Program-made: the position numbers and the translations under genes
Shown here: positions 32,801 through 46,100 of the stretch, piece by piece
How positions within the stretch are numbered: position 1 is the first letter of the stretch
How the letters are laid out: every line of letters begins with the position of its first letter
Origin: Budorcas taxicolor
Taxonomy: Eukaryota; Chordata; Mammalia; Artiodactyla; Bovidae
Direction: 5' to 3'
DNA: 64,000 nucleotides
Assembly: GCF_023091745.1 (NCBI RefSeq)
Contig: NC_068920.1
Span: forward strand, 8,246,001-8,310,000
Notes under the pieces: generated by a model
Seen by the model: only the letters and a program-made list of their open reading frames with translations
The model's database searches: none
What the model was told of the DNA's origin: nothing

Positions 32801-35800
32801 CCTCGCGCTTCGAGGCCGAAACGGGTCTGCTCTGGATGTGGGTGGGACCCTCCTGTTTCCTCTCGAGTAGAGAAAGGTATGTCGGGGAACTTCTTGAGTT
32901 GCACCAAGGGTGTGAAGGACCCTTTCGACGTTCCAGAGGTGAGGTGTGGTTAGCCCCGAGAAGCCTCTGCGGAAATGGGCCTCATCTAGCCTGCAAGGGA
33001 GAACCTCCTGGATATTCTCGAGTGCGGCAGGTCTTCTCGAGTTACGACGGGGACCTCAGGGACCCGCTCTGGTGGCCTCAGGAAGGGCCAGACCCCATGT
33101 GAGTTGCTAGGGGCCATCTCGGGATTCCTCTCCTGTCGAGTCCAGGGTCTAAGACCTTGTGTGGAGTCGGGGCCGGAACCTGAGGATTCCTCTCCAATGT
33201 TGACATTGATTTTTGGGTGCCTCTGAGTCTCCCCAGGGGAGTCAGGCCTCGTCTCGAGTGGGGGCATGCACGTGCGCTTCCCTCCCGAGCTGCAGCAGTA
33301 GGGTCTCTCTTCCTGTCACGTGGATCAAGGGATCTGCGGCTTTCCATCGAGGCTTTCCCTCGAGGCTTTCCCACGAGGCTTTCCCACAGGGCTGTGCCAA
33401 GTGCCACGTTGGTGTGAGTCGATCCTCGGCGCGAAAGACGAGCCGGTGAAGGGAAAAGAGGTTCCTCTGGAATGGACTGAGACATCTGGGGGACTCTTGG
33501 AATGGTGGCACGACCCTGGAGTTCCTCTCGCCGTTCCTGTTGAGAGGGCCTCCTCTTGAGATGCGACGGGAACGCCGGGAATTCTTTCCCGACGAAGCAG
33601 GGAAAGGATCCCTCACCTCGAGCTACGAGGCGGAAACGGGTATCCTCTGGATGTGGCCGGACCCTCGTGTTTCCTCTCGAGTGGAGACGGGTATGTCGGG
33701 GATCTTCTTGAGTTGCACCAAGGGTGTGAAAGACCCTTTCGACGTTCCTGAGGTGAGGTGTGATTAGACCCGAGAAGCCTCTGCGGAAATGGGCCTCATC
33801 TCGCCTGCAGGGGAGAACCTCCTGGATTTTCTCGAGTTGCGGCAGGTCTTCTCGAGTTACGACGGGGACCTCAGGGACCCGCTCTGGTGGCCTCAGGAAG
33901 GGCCAGTCCCCATGCGAGTTGCTAGGGGCCATCTCGGGATTCCTCTCCCGTCGATGCAGGGGCCTAAGACCTTGTGTGGAGTCGGGGCTGGAACCTGAGG
34001 ATTCCTCTCCGTGTTGACATGTATTTTGGGGTGCCTCTGAGTCTCCCCAGGGGAGTCAGGCCTCGTCTCGAGTGGGGACATGCACGTGCGCTTCCCTCCC
34101 GAGCTGCAGCAGTAGGGTCACGCTTCCTGTCACGTGGATCAAGGGATCTGTGGCTTTCCCTCGAGGCTTTCCCACAGGGCTGTGCCAAGTGCCACCTTGG
34201 TGTGAGTCGATCCTCGGCGCGAAAGACGAGCCGGTGAAGGGAAAAGAGGTTCCTCTGCAATGGACTGAGACATCTGGGGGACTCTTGGAATGGTGGCACG
34301 ACCCTGGAGTTCCTCTCGCCGTTCCTGTTGAGAGGGCCTCCTCTTGAGATGCGACGGGAACGCCGGGAATTCTTTCCCAACGAAGCAGGGAAAGGATCCC
34401 TCACCTCGAGCTACGAGGCGGAAACGGGGCTCCTCTGGATGTGGGCGGGACCCTCGTGTTTCCTCTCGAGTGGAGACGGCTACGTCGGGGAACTTCTTGA
34501 GTTGCACCAAGGGTGGGAAGGACCCTTTCGACGTTCCATAGGTGTGGTGTGATTATCCCCGAGAAGCCTCTGCGGAAATGGGCCTCATTTCGCCTGCAGG
34601 GGTGAACCTCCTGGATATTCTCGAGTTGCGGCAGGTCTTCTCGAGTTACGACGGGGACCTCAGGGACCCGCTCTGGTGGCCTCAGGAAGGGACAGACCCC
34701 ATGCGAGTTGCTAGGGGCCATCTCGGGATTCCTCTCCCGTCGTTTCCGGGGCCTAAGACCTTGTGTGGGGTCGGGGCCGGAACTTGAGGATTCCTCTCCA
34801 GAGTTGACATGGATCTTGGGGTGCCTCTGAGTCTCCCCAGGGGAGTCAGGCCTCGTCTCGAGTGGGGGCATGCACGTGCGCTTCCCTCCCGAGCTGCAGC
34901 TGTAGGGTCACGCTTCCTGTCACGTGGATCAAGGGATCTGTGGCTTTCCCTCGAGGCTTTCCCTCGAGGCTTTCCCACGACGCTTTCCACAGGGCTGTGC
35001 CAAGTGCCACCTTGGTGTGAGTCGATCCTCGGCGTGAAAGACGAGCCGGTGAAGGGAAAAGAGGTTCCTCTGGAAGGAATGAGACATCTGGGGGACTCTT
35101 GGAATGGTGAAGCGACCCTGAAGTTCCTCTCGCCGTTCTTGTTGAGAGGGCCTCCTCTTGAGATGCGACGGGAACGCCGGGAATTCTTTCCTGAAGAAGC
35201 AGGGAAAGGATCCCTCACCTCGAGCTACGAGGCGGAAACGGGGATCCTCTGGATGTGGCCGGACCCTCGTGTTTCCTCTCGAGTGGAGACGGGTATGTCG
35301 GGGATCTTCTTGAGTTGCACCAAGGGTGTGAAAGACCCTTTCGACGTTCCTGAGGTGAGGTGTGATTAGCCCCGAGAAGCCTCTGCGGAAATGGGCCTCA
35401 TCTCGCCTGCAGCGGAGAACCTCCTGGATATTCTCGAGTTGCGGCAGTTCTTCTCGAGTTAAGACGGTGACCTCAGGGACCCGCTCTGGTGGCCTCAGGA
35501 AGGGCCAGTCCCCATGCGAGTTGCTAGGGGCCATCTCGGGATTCCTCTCCCGTCGATGCCGGGGCCTAAGACCTTGTGTGGAGTCGGGGCCGGAACCTGA
35601 GGATTCCTCTCCAGTGTTGACATGGATTTTGGGGTGCCTCTGAGTCTCCCCAGGGGACTCAGGCCTCGTCTCGAGTGGGGGCATGCACGTGCGCTTCCCT
35701 CCCGAGCTGCAGCAGTAGGGTCACGCTTCCTGTCACGTGGATCAAGGGATCTGTGGCTTTCCCTCGAGGCTTTCCCTAGAGGCTTTCCCACGAGGCTTTC

Positions 35801-36130
35801 CCACAGGGCTGTGCCAAGTTTCACCTTGGTGTGAGTCGATCCTCGGCGTGAAAGACGAGCCGGTGAAGGGAAAAGAGGTTCCTCTGGAATGGACTGAGAC
35901 ATCTGGGGGACTCTTGGAATGGTGGCACGACCCTGGAGTTCCTCTCGCCGTTCCTGTTAGCGGGCCTCCTCTTGAGATGAACCGGGAACGCTGGGAATTC
36001 TTTCCCGATGAAGCAGGGAAAGGATCCCTCACCTCGAGCTACGAGGCAGAAACGGGGCTCCTCTGGATGTGGGGGGGACCCTCGTGTTTCCTCTCGAGTG
36101 GACACGGGTATGTCGGGGAACTTCTTGAGT
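29841..36130 (+). repeat. Mosaic of recurring one- and two-monomer blocks
   Basis: The two-monomer block at about 30290-31680 recurs at about 34326-35716 (offset 4,036 bp, then 4,035). Its markers are TTCCATAGGTGTGG, GGAAGGGACAGACCCC, TCGTTTCCGGGG, CTGGAAGGAATGAGAC and GCAGCGGAGAACC. Around it lie an 803-bp monomer with three 13-bp units (31922-32724) and the distinctive CTCGCGCTTCGAGGCCG variant near 32810. There is also material with TTGACATTGATTTTTGGGTG near 33200 that also appears near 29955. All of it is satellite. Confidence 0.82.
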
Positions 36131-39100
36131 TGCAACAAGGGTCGGAAGGACCCTTTCGACGTTCCAGAGGTGAGGTGTGATTAGCCCCGAGAAGCCTCTG
36201 CGGAAATGGGCCTCATCTCGCCTGCAGGGGAGAACCTCCTGGATTTTCTCGAGTTTCGAGTTACGATGGGGACCTCAGGGACCCGCTCTGGTGGCCTCAG
36301 GAAGGGCCAGACCCCATGCGAGTTGTTAGGGGCCATCTCGGGATTTCTCTCCCGTCGATGTCGGGGCCTAAGACCTTGTGTGAAGTCGGGGCCGGAACTT
36401 GAGGATTCCTCTACAGAGTTGACATGGATCTTGGGGTGCCTCTGAGTCTCCCCAGGGGAGTCAGGCCTCGTCTCGAGTGGGGGCATGCACGTGCGTTTCC
36501 CTCCCGTGATGCAGCAGTAGGGTCACGCTTCCTGTCACGTGGATCAAGGGATCTGTGGCTTTCCCTCGAGGCTTTCCCGCCGGGCTGTGCCAAGTGCCAC
36601 CTTGGTGTGAGTCGATCCTCAGCGTGAAAGACGAACCGGTGAAGGGAAAAGAGGTTCCTCTGGAATGGACTGAGACATCTGGGGGACTCTTGGAATGGTG
36701 GCACAACCCTGGAGTTCCTCTCGCCATTCCTGTTGAGAGGGCCTCCTCTTGAGATGCGACGGGAACGCCGGGAATTCTTTCCCGACGAAGCAGGGAAAGG
36801 ATCCATCACCTCGAGCTACGAAGCGGAAACGGGGCTCCTCTGGATGTGGGCGGGACCCTCGTGTTTCCTCTCGACTGGAGACGGGTATGTCGGGGAACTT
36901 CTTGAGTTGCACCAAGGGTGGGATGGACCCTTTCGACTTTCCAGAGGTGAGGTGTGATTAGCCCCCAGAAACCTCTGCGGAAATGGGCCTCATCTCGCCT
37001 GCAGGGGAGAACCTCCTGGATGTTCTCGAGTTGCGGCAGGTCTTCTCGAGTTACGACGGGGAACTCAGGGACCCGCTCTGGTGGCCTCAGGAAGGGCCAG
37101 TCCACATGCCAGTTGCTAGGGGCCATCTCGGGATGCCTCTCCCATCGATGCCGGGGCGTAAGACCTTGTGTGGAGTCGGGGCCGGAACCTGAGGATTCCT
37201 CTCCAGTGTTGACATGGATCTTGGGGTGCCTCTGAGTCTCCCCAGGGGAGTCAGGCCTCGTCTCGAGTGGGGGCATGCACGTGCGCTTCCCTCCCGAGCT
37301 GCAGCAGTAGGGTCACACTTCCTGTCACGTGGATCAAGGGATCTGTTGCTTTCCCTCGAGGCTTTCCCTCGAGGCTTTCCCACGAGGCTTTCCCAGAGGG
37401 CTGTGCCAAGTGCCACCTTGGTGTGAGTCGATCCTCGGCGTGAAAGACGAGCCGGTGAAGGGAAAAGAGGTTCCTCTGGAATGGACTGAGACATCTGGGG
37501 GACTCTTGGAATGGTGGCACGACCCTGGAGTTCCTCTCGCCGTTCCTGTTGAGAGGGCCTCCTCTTGAGTTGCGATGGGAACGCCGGGAATTCTTTCCCG
37601 ACGAAGCAGGGAAAGGATCCCTCACCTCGAGCTACGAGGCGGAAACGTGGCTCCTCTGGATGTGGGCGGGACCCTCGTGTTTCCTCTCGACTGGAGACGG
37701 GTATGTCGGGGAACTTCTTGAGTTGCACCAAGGGTGGGATGGACCCTTTCGAGGTTCCAGAGGTGAGGTGTGATTAGCCCCCAGTAGCCTCTGCGGAAAT
37801 GGGCCTCATCTCGCCTGCAGGGGAGAATCTCCTGGATTATCTGGACTTGCGGCAGGTTTTCGTGAGTTACGACCGGGACCTCAGGGACCCGCTCTGGTGG
37901 CCTCAGGAAAGGCCAGTCCCCATGCGAGTTTCTAGGGGCCACCTCGGGATTCCTCTGCCGACCATGCCGGGGCCTAAGACCTAGTGTGGAGTCGGGGCCA
38001 GAAGCTGAGGATTCCTCTCCAGTGTTGCCGTGGATCTTGGGGTGCATCTGAGTCTCCCCAGGGGAGTCATGCCTCGTCTCGAGTGGGGGTATGCTAGTGC
38101 GCTTTCCTCTTGAGCTGCAGCAGTAGTGTCACGCTTCCTGTCCCGTGGATCAAGGGATCTGTGGCTTTCCCTCGAGGCTTTCCCTCGAGGCTTTCCCACG
38201 AGGCTTTCCCACAGGGCTGTGCCAAGTGCCACCTTGGTGTGAGTCGATCCTCGGCGTGAAAGACGAGCCGGTGAAGGGAAAAGAGTATCCTCTGGAATGG
38301 ACTGAGTCATCTGGGGGACTCTTGGAATGGTGGCACGACCCTGGAGTTCCTCTCGCCGTTCCTGTTGAGAGGGCCTCCTCTTGAGATGCGACCGGAACGC
38401 CCGGAATTCTTTCCGACGAAGCAGGGAAAGGATCACTCACCTCGAGCTACGAGGCGGAAACGGGGCTCCTCTGGATGTGGGCGGGACCCTCGTGTTTCCT
38501 CTCGAGTGGAGACGGGTATGTCGGGGAACTTCTTGAGTTGCACCAAGGGTGTGAAGATCCTTTCGGCGTTCCAGAGGTGAGGTGTGATTAGCCCCGAGAA
38601 GCCTCTGCGGAAATGGGCCTCCTCTCGCCGGTAGGGGAGAACCGGCTGGATTTTCTCGAGTTGCGGCAGGTCTTCTCGAGTTACGACGGGGACCTCAGGG
38701 ACCCGCTCTGGTGGCCTCAGGAAGGGCCAGTCCCCATGCGAGTTGTTAGGGGCCATCTCGGGATACCTGTCCCGTCTATGCTGGGGCCTAAGGCATTGTG
38801 TGGAGTCGGGGCCGGAACCTGAGTATTCCTCTCCAGTGTTGACATGGATCTTGGGGTGCCTTTGAGTCTCCCCAGGGGAGTCAGGCTTCGTCTCGTGTAG
38901 GGGCATGCACGTGCGCTTTCCTCCCGAGCTGCAGCAGTAGGGTCACGCTTCCTGTCACGTGGATCAAGGGATCGGTGGCTTTCCCTCGAGGCTTTCCCAA
39001 TGGGCTGTTCCACGTGCCACCTTGGTGTGAGTCGATCCTCGGCGTGAAAGACGAGCCGGTGAAGGGAAAAGAGGTTCCTCTGGAATGGACTGAGACATCT

Positions 39101-41749
39101 GGGGGACTCTTGGAATGGTGGCACGACCCTGGAGTTCCTCTCGCCATTCCTGTTGAGAGGGCCTCCTCTTGAGATGCGACGGGAACGCCGGGAATTCTTT
39201 CCCGACGAAGCAGGGAAAGGATCCATCACCTCGAGCTACGAGGCGGAAACGGGGCTCCTCTGGATGTGGGCGGGACCCTCGTGTTTCCTCTCGACTGGAG
39301 ACGGGTATGTCGGGGAACTTCTTGAGTTGCACCAAGGGTGGGATGGACCCTTTCGACGTTCCAGAGGTGAGGTGTGATTAGCCCCCAGAAGCCTCTGCGG
39401 AAATGGACCTCATCTCGCCTGCAGGGGAGAACCTCCTGGATGTTCTCGAGTTGCGGCAAGTCTTCTCGAGTTACGACGGGGACCTCAGGGACCCGCTCTG
39501 GTGGCCTCAGGAAGGGCCAGTCCCCATGCCAGTTGCTAGGGGCCATCTCGGGGTGCCTCTCCCATCGATGCCGGGGCGTAAGACCTTGTGTGGAGTCGGG
39601 GCCGGAACCTGAGGATTCCTCTCCAGTGTTGACATGGATCTTGGGGTGCCTCTGAGTCTCCCCAGGGGAGTCAGGCCTCGTCTCGAGTGGGGGCATGCAC
39701 GTGCGCTTCCCTCCCGAGCTGCAGCAGTAGGGTCACACTTCCTGTCACGTGGATCAAGGGATCTGTTGCTTTCCCTCGAGGCTTTCCCACAGGGCTGTGC
39801 CAAGTGCCACCTTGGTGTAAGTCGATCCTCGGCGTGAAAGACAAGCCGGTGAAGGGAAAAGAGTTTCCTCTGGAATGGACTGAGACATCTGGGGGACTCT
39901 TGGAATGGTGGCACGACCCTGGAGTTCCTCTCGCCGTTCCTGTTGAGAGGGCCTCCTCTTGAGATGCGACGGGAACGCCGGGAATTCTTTCCCGACGAAG
40001 CAGTGAAAGGATCCGTCACCTCGCGCTTCGAGGCCGAAACGGGTCTGCTCTGGATGTGGGTGGGACCCTCCTGTTTCCTCTCGAGTAGAGAAAGGTATGT
40101 CGGGGAACTTCTTGAGTTGCACCAAGGGTGTGAAGGACCCTTTCGACGTTCCATAGGTGTGGTGTGATTATCCCCGAGAAGCCTCTGCGGAAATGGGCCT
40201 CATTTCGCCTGCAGGGGAGAACCTCCTGGATATTCTCGAGTTGCGGCAGGTCTTCTCGAGTTACGACGGGGACCTCAGGGACCCGCTCTGGTGGCCTCAG
40301 GAAGGGACAGACCCCATGCGAGTTGCTAGGGGCCATCTCGGGATTCCTCTCCCGTCGTTTCCGGGGCCTAAGACCTTGTGTGGGGTCGGGGCCGGAACTT
40401 GAGGATTCCTCTCCAGAGTTGACATGGATCTTGGGGTGCCTCTGAGTCTCCCCAGGGGAGTCAGGCCTCGTCTCGAGTGGGGGCATGCACGTGCGCTTCC
40501 CTCCCGAGCTGCAGCTGTAGGGTCACGCTTCCTGTCACGTGGATCAAGGGATCTGTGGCTTTCCCTCGAGGCTTTCCCTCGAGGCTTTCCCACGACGCTT
40601 TCCACAGGGCTGTGCCAAGTGCCACCTTGGTGTGAGTCGATCCTCGGCGTGAAAGACGAGCCGGTGAAGGGAAAAGAGGTTCCTCTGGAAGGAATGAGAC
40701 ATCTGGGGGACTCTTGGAATGGTGACACGACCCTGAAGTTCCTCTCGCCGTTCTTGTTGAGAGGGCCTCCTCTTGAGATGCGACCGGAACGCCGGGAATT
40801 CTTTCCTGAAGAAGCAGGGAAAGGATCCCTCACCTCGAGTTACGAGGCGGAAACGGGGATCCTCTGGATGTGGCCGGACCCTCGTGTTTCCTCTCGAGTG
40901 GAGACGGGTATGTCGGGGATCTTCTTGAGTTGCACCAAGGGTGTGAAAGACCCTTTCGACGTTCCTGAGGTGAGGTGTGATTAGCCCCGAGAAGCCTCTG
41001 CGGAAATGGGCCTCATCTCGCCTGCAGCGGAGAACCTCCTGGATATTCTCGAGTTGCGGCAGTTCTTCTCGAGTTAAGACGGTGAGCTCAGGGACCCGCT
41101 CTGGTGGCCTCAGGAAGGGCCAGTCCCCATGCGAGTTGCTAGGGGCCATCTCGGGATTCCTCTCCCGTCGATGCCGGGGCCTAAGACCTTGTGTGGAGTC
41201 GGGGCCGGAACCTGAGGATTCCTCTGCAGTGTTGACATGGATTTTGGGGTGCCTCTGAGTCTCCCCAGGGGACTCAGGCCTCGTCTCGAGTGGGGGCATG
41301 CACGTGCGCTTCCCTCCCGAGCTGCAGCAGTAGGGTCACGCTTCCTGTCACGTGGATCAAGGGATCTGTGGCTTTCCCTCGAGGCTTTCCCTAGAGGCTT
41401 TCCCACGAGGCTTTCCCACAGGGCTGTGCCAAGTTTCACCTTGGTGTGAGTCGATCCTCGGCGTGAAAGACGAGCCGGTGAAGGGAAAAGAGGTTCCTCT
41501 GGAATGGACTGAGACATCTGGGGGACTCTTGGAATGGTGGCACGACCCTGGAGTTCCTCTCGCCGTTCCTGTTGAGCGGGCCTCCTCTTGAGATGAACCG
41601 GGAGCGCCGGGAATTCTTTCCCGATGAAGCAGGGAAAGGATCCCTCACCTCGAGCTACGAGGCAGAAACGGGGCTCCTCTGGATGTGGGCGGGACCCTCG
41701 TGTTTCCTCTCGAGTGGACACGGGTATGTCGGGGAACTTCTTGAGTTGC
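36131..41749 (+). repeat. Mosaic zone carrying sources of the 41.7-64 kb amplification
   Basis: Blocks seen here reappear in the amplified right-hand zone. About 36900-38000 matches about 41740-42845 (offset 4,839 bp) and about 53040-54144. About 36660-37330 also matches about 39080-39750 (offset 2,420 bp). The block at about 40150-41750 matches about 34535-36130 (offset 5,615 bp). Markers of the recurrent block are CTCTCGACTGGAG, TAGCCCCCAG and GGGGCGTAAGACC. The monomer at 38365 carries CGCCGGTAGGGGAGAACCGG and a two-unit 13-bp array. Confidence 0.82.
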
Positions 41750-43190
41750 ACCAAGGGTGGGATGGACCCTTTCGACGTTCCAGAGGTGAGGTGTGATTAG
41801 CCCCCAGAAACCTCTGCGGAAATGGGCCTCATCTCGCCTGCAGGGGAGAACCTCCTGGATGTTCTCGAGTTGCGGCAGGTCTTCTCGAGTTACGACGGGG
41901 ACCTCAGGGACCCGCTCTGGTGGCCTCAGGAAGGGCCAGTCCCCATGCCAGTTGCTAGGGGCCATCTCGGGATGCCTCTCCCATCGATGCCGGGGCGTAA
42001 GACCTTGTGTGGAGTCGGGGCCGGAACCTGAGGATTCCTCTCCAGTGTTGACATGGATCTTGGGGTGCCTCTGAGTCTCCCCAGGGGAGTCAGGCCTCGT
42101 CTCGAGTGGGGGCATGCACGTGCGCTTCCCTCCCGAGCTGCAGCAGTAGGGTCACACTTCCTGTCACGTGGATCAAGGGATCTGTTGCTTTCCCTCGAGG
42201 CTTTCCCTCGAGGCTTTCCCACGAGGCTTTCCCAGAGGGCTGTGCCAAGTGCCACCTTGGTGTGAGTCGATCCTCGGCGTGAAAGACGAGCCGGTGAAGG
42301 GAAAAGAGGTTCCTCTGGAATGGACTGAGACATCTGGGGGACTCTTGGAATGGTGGCACGACCCTGGAGTTCCTCTCGCCGTTCCTGTTGAGAGGGCCTC
42401 CTCTTGAGTTGCGATGGGAACGCCGGGAATTCTTTCCCGACGAAGCAGGGAAAGGATCCCTCACCTCGAGCTACGAGGCGGAAACGTGGCTCCTCTGGAT
42501 GTGGGCGGGACCCTCGTGTTTCCTCTCGACTGGAGACGGGTATGTCGGGGAACTTCTTGAGTTGCACCAAGGGTGGGATGGACCCTTTCGACGTTCCAGA
42601 GGTGAGGTGTGATTAGCCCCCAGAAGCCTCTGCGGAAATGGGCCTCATCTCGCCTGCAGGGGAGAATCTCCTGGATTATCTGGACTTGCGGCAGGTTTTC
42701 GTGAGTTACGACCGGGACCTCAGGGACCCGCTCTGGTGGCCTCAGGAAAGGCCAGTCCCCATGCGAGTTGCTAGGGGCCACCTCGGGATTCCTCTGCCGA
42801 CCATGCCGGGGCCTAAGACCTTGTGTGGAGTCGGGGCCAGAACCTGAGGATTCCTCTCCAGTGTTGCCGTGGATCTTGGGGTGCATCTGAGTCTCCCCAG
42901 GGGAGTCATGCCTCGTCTCGAGTGGGGGTATGCAAGTGCGCTTTCCTCTTGAGCTGCAGCAGTAGTGTCACGCTTCCTGTCCCGTGGATCAAGGGATCTG
43001 TGGCTTTCCCTCGAGGCTTTCCCACGAGGCTTTCCCACAGGGCTGTGCCAAGTGCCACCTTGGTGTGAGTCGATCCTCGGCGTGAAAGACGAGCCGGTGA
43101 AGGGAAAAGAGGTTCCTCTGGAATGGACTGAGACATCTGGGGGACTCTTGGAATGGTGGCACGACCCTGGAGTTCCTCTCGCCGTTCCTG

Positions 43191-46100
43191 TTGAGAGGGC
43201 CTCCTCTTGAGATGCGACCGGAACGCCCGGAATTCTTTCCCGACGAAGCAGGGAAAGGATCCCTCACCTCGAGCTACGAGGCGGAAACGGTGCTCCTCTG
43301 GATGTGAGCGGGACCCTCGTGTTTCCTCTCGAGTGGAGACGGGTATGTCGGGGATCTTCTTGAGTTGCACCAAGGGTGTGAAAGACCCTTTCGATGTTCC
43401 TGAGGTGAGGTGTGATTAGCCCCGAGAAGCCTCTGCGGAAATGGGCCTCATCTCGCCTGCAGCGGAGAACCTCCTGGATATTCTCGAGTTGCGGCAGGTC
43501 TTCTCGAGTTACGACGGGGACCTCATGGACCCGCTCTGGTGGCCTCAGGAAGGGCCAGTCCCTATGCGAGTTGCTAGGGGCCATCTCGGGATTCCTCTCC
43601 CGTCGAGTCCGGAGCCTGGGACCTTGTGTGGAGTCGGGGCCGGAACCTGAGGATTCCTGTCCAGTGTTGACATGGATTTTGGGGTGCCTCTGAGTCTCCC
43701 CAGGGGAGTCAGGCCTCGTCTTGATTGGGGGCATGCACCTGCGCTTCCCTCCCGAGCTGCAGCAGTAGGGTCACGCTTCCTGTCACGTGGATCAAGGGAT
43801 CTGTGGCTTTCCCTCGAGGCTTTCCCTCGAGGCTTTCCACGAGGCTTTCCCACAGGGCTGTGCCACGTGCCACCTTGGTGTGAGTCGATCCTCGGCGTGA
43901 AAGACGAGCCGGTGAAGGGAAAAGAGGTTCCTCTGGAATGGACTGAGACATCTGGGGTACTCTTGGAATGGTGGCACGACCCTGGAGTTCCTCTCGCCGT
44001 TCCTGTTGAGAGGGCCTCCTCTTGAGATACGACGGGAACGCCGGGAATTCTTTCCCGACGAAGCAGGGAAAGGATCCCTCACCTCGAGCTACGAGGCGGA
44101 AACGGGGCTCCTCTGGATGTGGGCAGGACCCTCGTGTTTCCTCTCGAGTGGAGACGGGTATGTCAGGGAACTTCTTGAGTTGCACCAAGGGTGGGAAGGA
44201 CCCTTTCGACGTTCCAGAGGTGAGGTGTGATTAGCCCCGAGAAGCCTCTGCGGAAATGGGCCTCATCTCGCCTGCAGGGGAGAACCTCCTGGATATTCTC
44301 GAGTTGCGGCAGGTCTTCTCGAGTTACGACGGGGACCTCAGGGACCCGCTCTGGTGGCCTCAGCATGGGCCAATCCCCATGCGAGTTGCTAGGGCCCATC
44401 TCGGGATTCCTCTCCCATCGATGCCGGGGCCTAAGACCTTGTGTGGAGTCGTGGCCGGAACCTGAGGATTCCTCTCCAGTGTTGACATGGATTTTGGGGT
44501 GCCTCTGAGTCTCCCCAGGGGAGTCAGGCCTCGTCTCGATTGGGGGCATGCACGTGCGCTTCCCTCCCGAGCTGCAGCAGTAGGGTCACGCTTCCTGTCA
44601 CGTGGATCAAGGGATCTGTGGCTTTCCCTCGAGGCTTTCCCTCGAGGCTTTCCCACGACGCTTTCCCACAGGGCTGTGCCAAGTGCCACCTTGGTGTGAG
44701 TCGATCCTCGGCGTGAAAGACGAGCCGGTGAAGGGAAAAGAGGTTCCTCTGGAATGGACTGAGACATCTGGGGGACTCTTGGAATGGTGGCACGACCCTG
44801 GAGTTCCTCTCGCCGTTCCTGTTGAGAGGTCCTCCTCTTGAGATGCGACGGGAACGCCGGGAATTCTTTCCCGAAGAAGCAGGGAAAGGATCCTCACCTC
44901 GAGCTACGAGGCGGAAACGGGGCTCCTCTGGATGTGGGCGGGACCCTCGTGTTTCCTCTCGAGTGGAGACGGGAATGTCGGGGAACTTCTTGAGTTGCAC
45001 CAAGGGTGTGAAGACCCTTTCGACGTTCCAGAGGTGAGGTGTGATTAGCCCCGAGAAGCCTCTGCGGAAATGGGCCTCCTCTCGCCTGTAGGGGAGAACC
45101 GGCTGGATTTTCTCGAGTTGCGGCAGGTCTTCTCGAGTTACGACGGGGACCTCAGGGACCCGCTCTGGTGGCCTCAGGAAGGGCCAGTCCCCATGCGAGT
45201 TGCTAGGGGCCATCTCGGGATACCTGTCCCGTCGATGCTGGGGCCTAAGGCATTGTGTGGATTCGGGGCCGGAACCTGAGTATTCCTCTCCAGTGTTGAC
45301 ATGGATCTTGGGGTGCCTTTGAGTCTCCCCAGGGGAGTCAGGCTTCGTCTCGTGTAGGGGCATGCACGTGCGCTTTCCTCCCGAGCTGCAGCAGTAGGGT
45401 CACGCTTCCTGTCACGTGGATCAAGGGATCGGTGGCTTTCCCTCGAGGCTTTCCCAATGGGCTGTTCCACGTGCCACCTTGGTGTGAGTCCATCCTCGGC
45501 GTGAAAGACGAGCCGGTGAAGGGAAAAGATATTCCTCTGGAATGGACTGAGACATCTGGGGGACTCTTGGAATGGTGGCACGACCCTGGAGTTCCTCGCG
45601 CCGTTCCTGTTGAGAGGGCCTCCTCTTGAGATGCGACGGGAACGCCGGGAATTCTTTCCCGACGAAGCAGGGAAAGGATCCCTCACCTCGAGCTACGAGG
45701 CGGAAACGGGGCTCCTCTGGATGTGGGCGGGACCCTCGTGTTTCCTCTTGAGTAGAGAAAGGTATGTCGGGGAACTTCTTGAGTTGCACCAAGGGTGTGA
45801 AGGACCCTTTCGACGTTCCAGAGGTGAGGTGTGATTAGCCCCGAGAAGCCTCTGCGGAAATGGGCCTCATCTCGCCTGCAGGGGAGAACCTCCTGGATAT
45901 TCTCTAGTTGCGGCAGGTCTTCTCGAGTTACGACGGGGACCTCAGGGACCCGCTCTGGTGGCCTCAGGAAGGGCCAAGCCCCATGTGAGTTGCTAGGGGC
46001 CATCTCGGGATTCCTCTCCCGTCGAGTCCAGGGTCTAAGACCTTGTGTGGAGTCGGGGCCGGAACCTGAGGATTCCTCTCCAATGTTGACATTGATTTTT

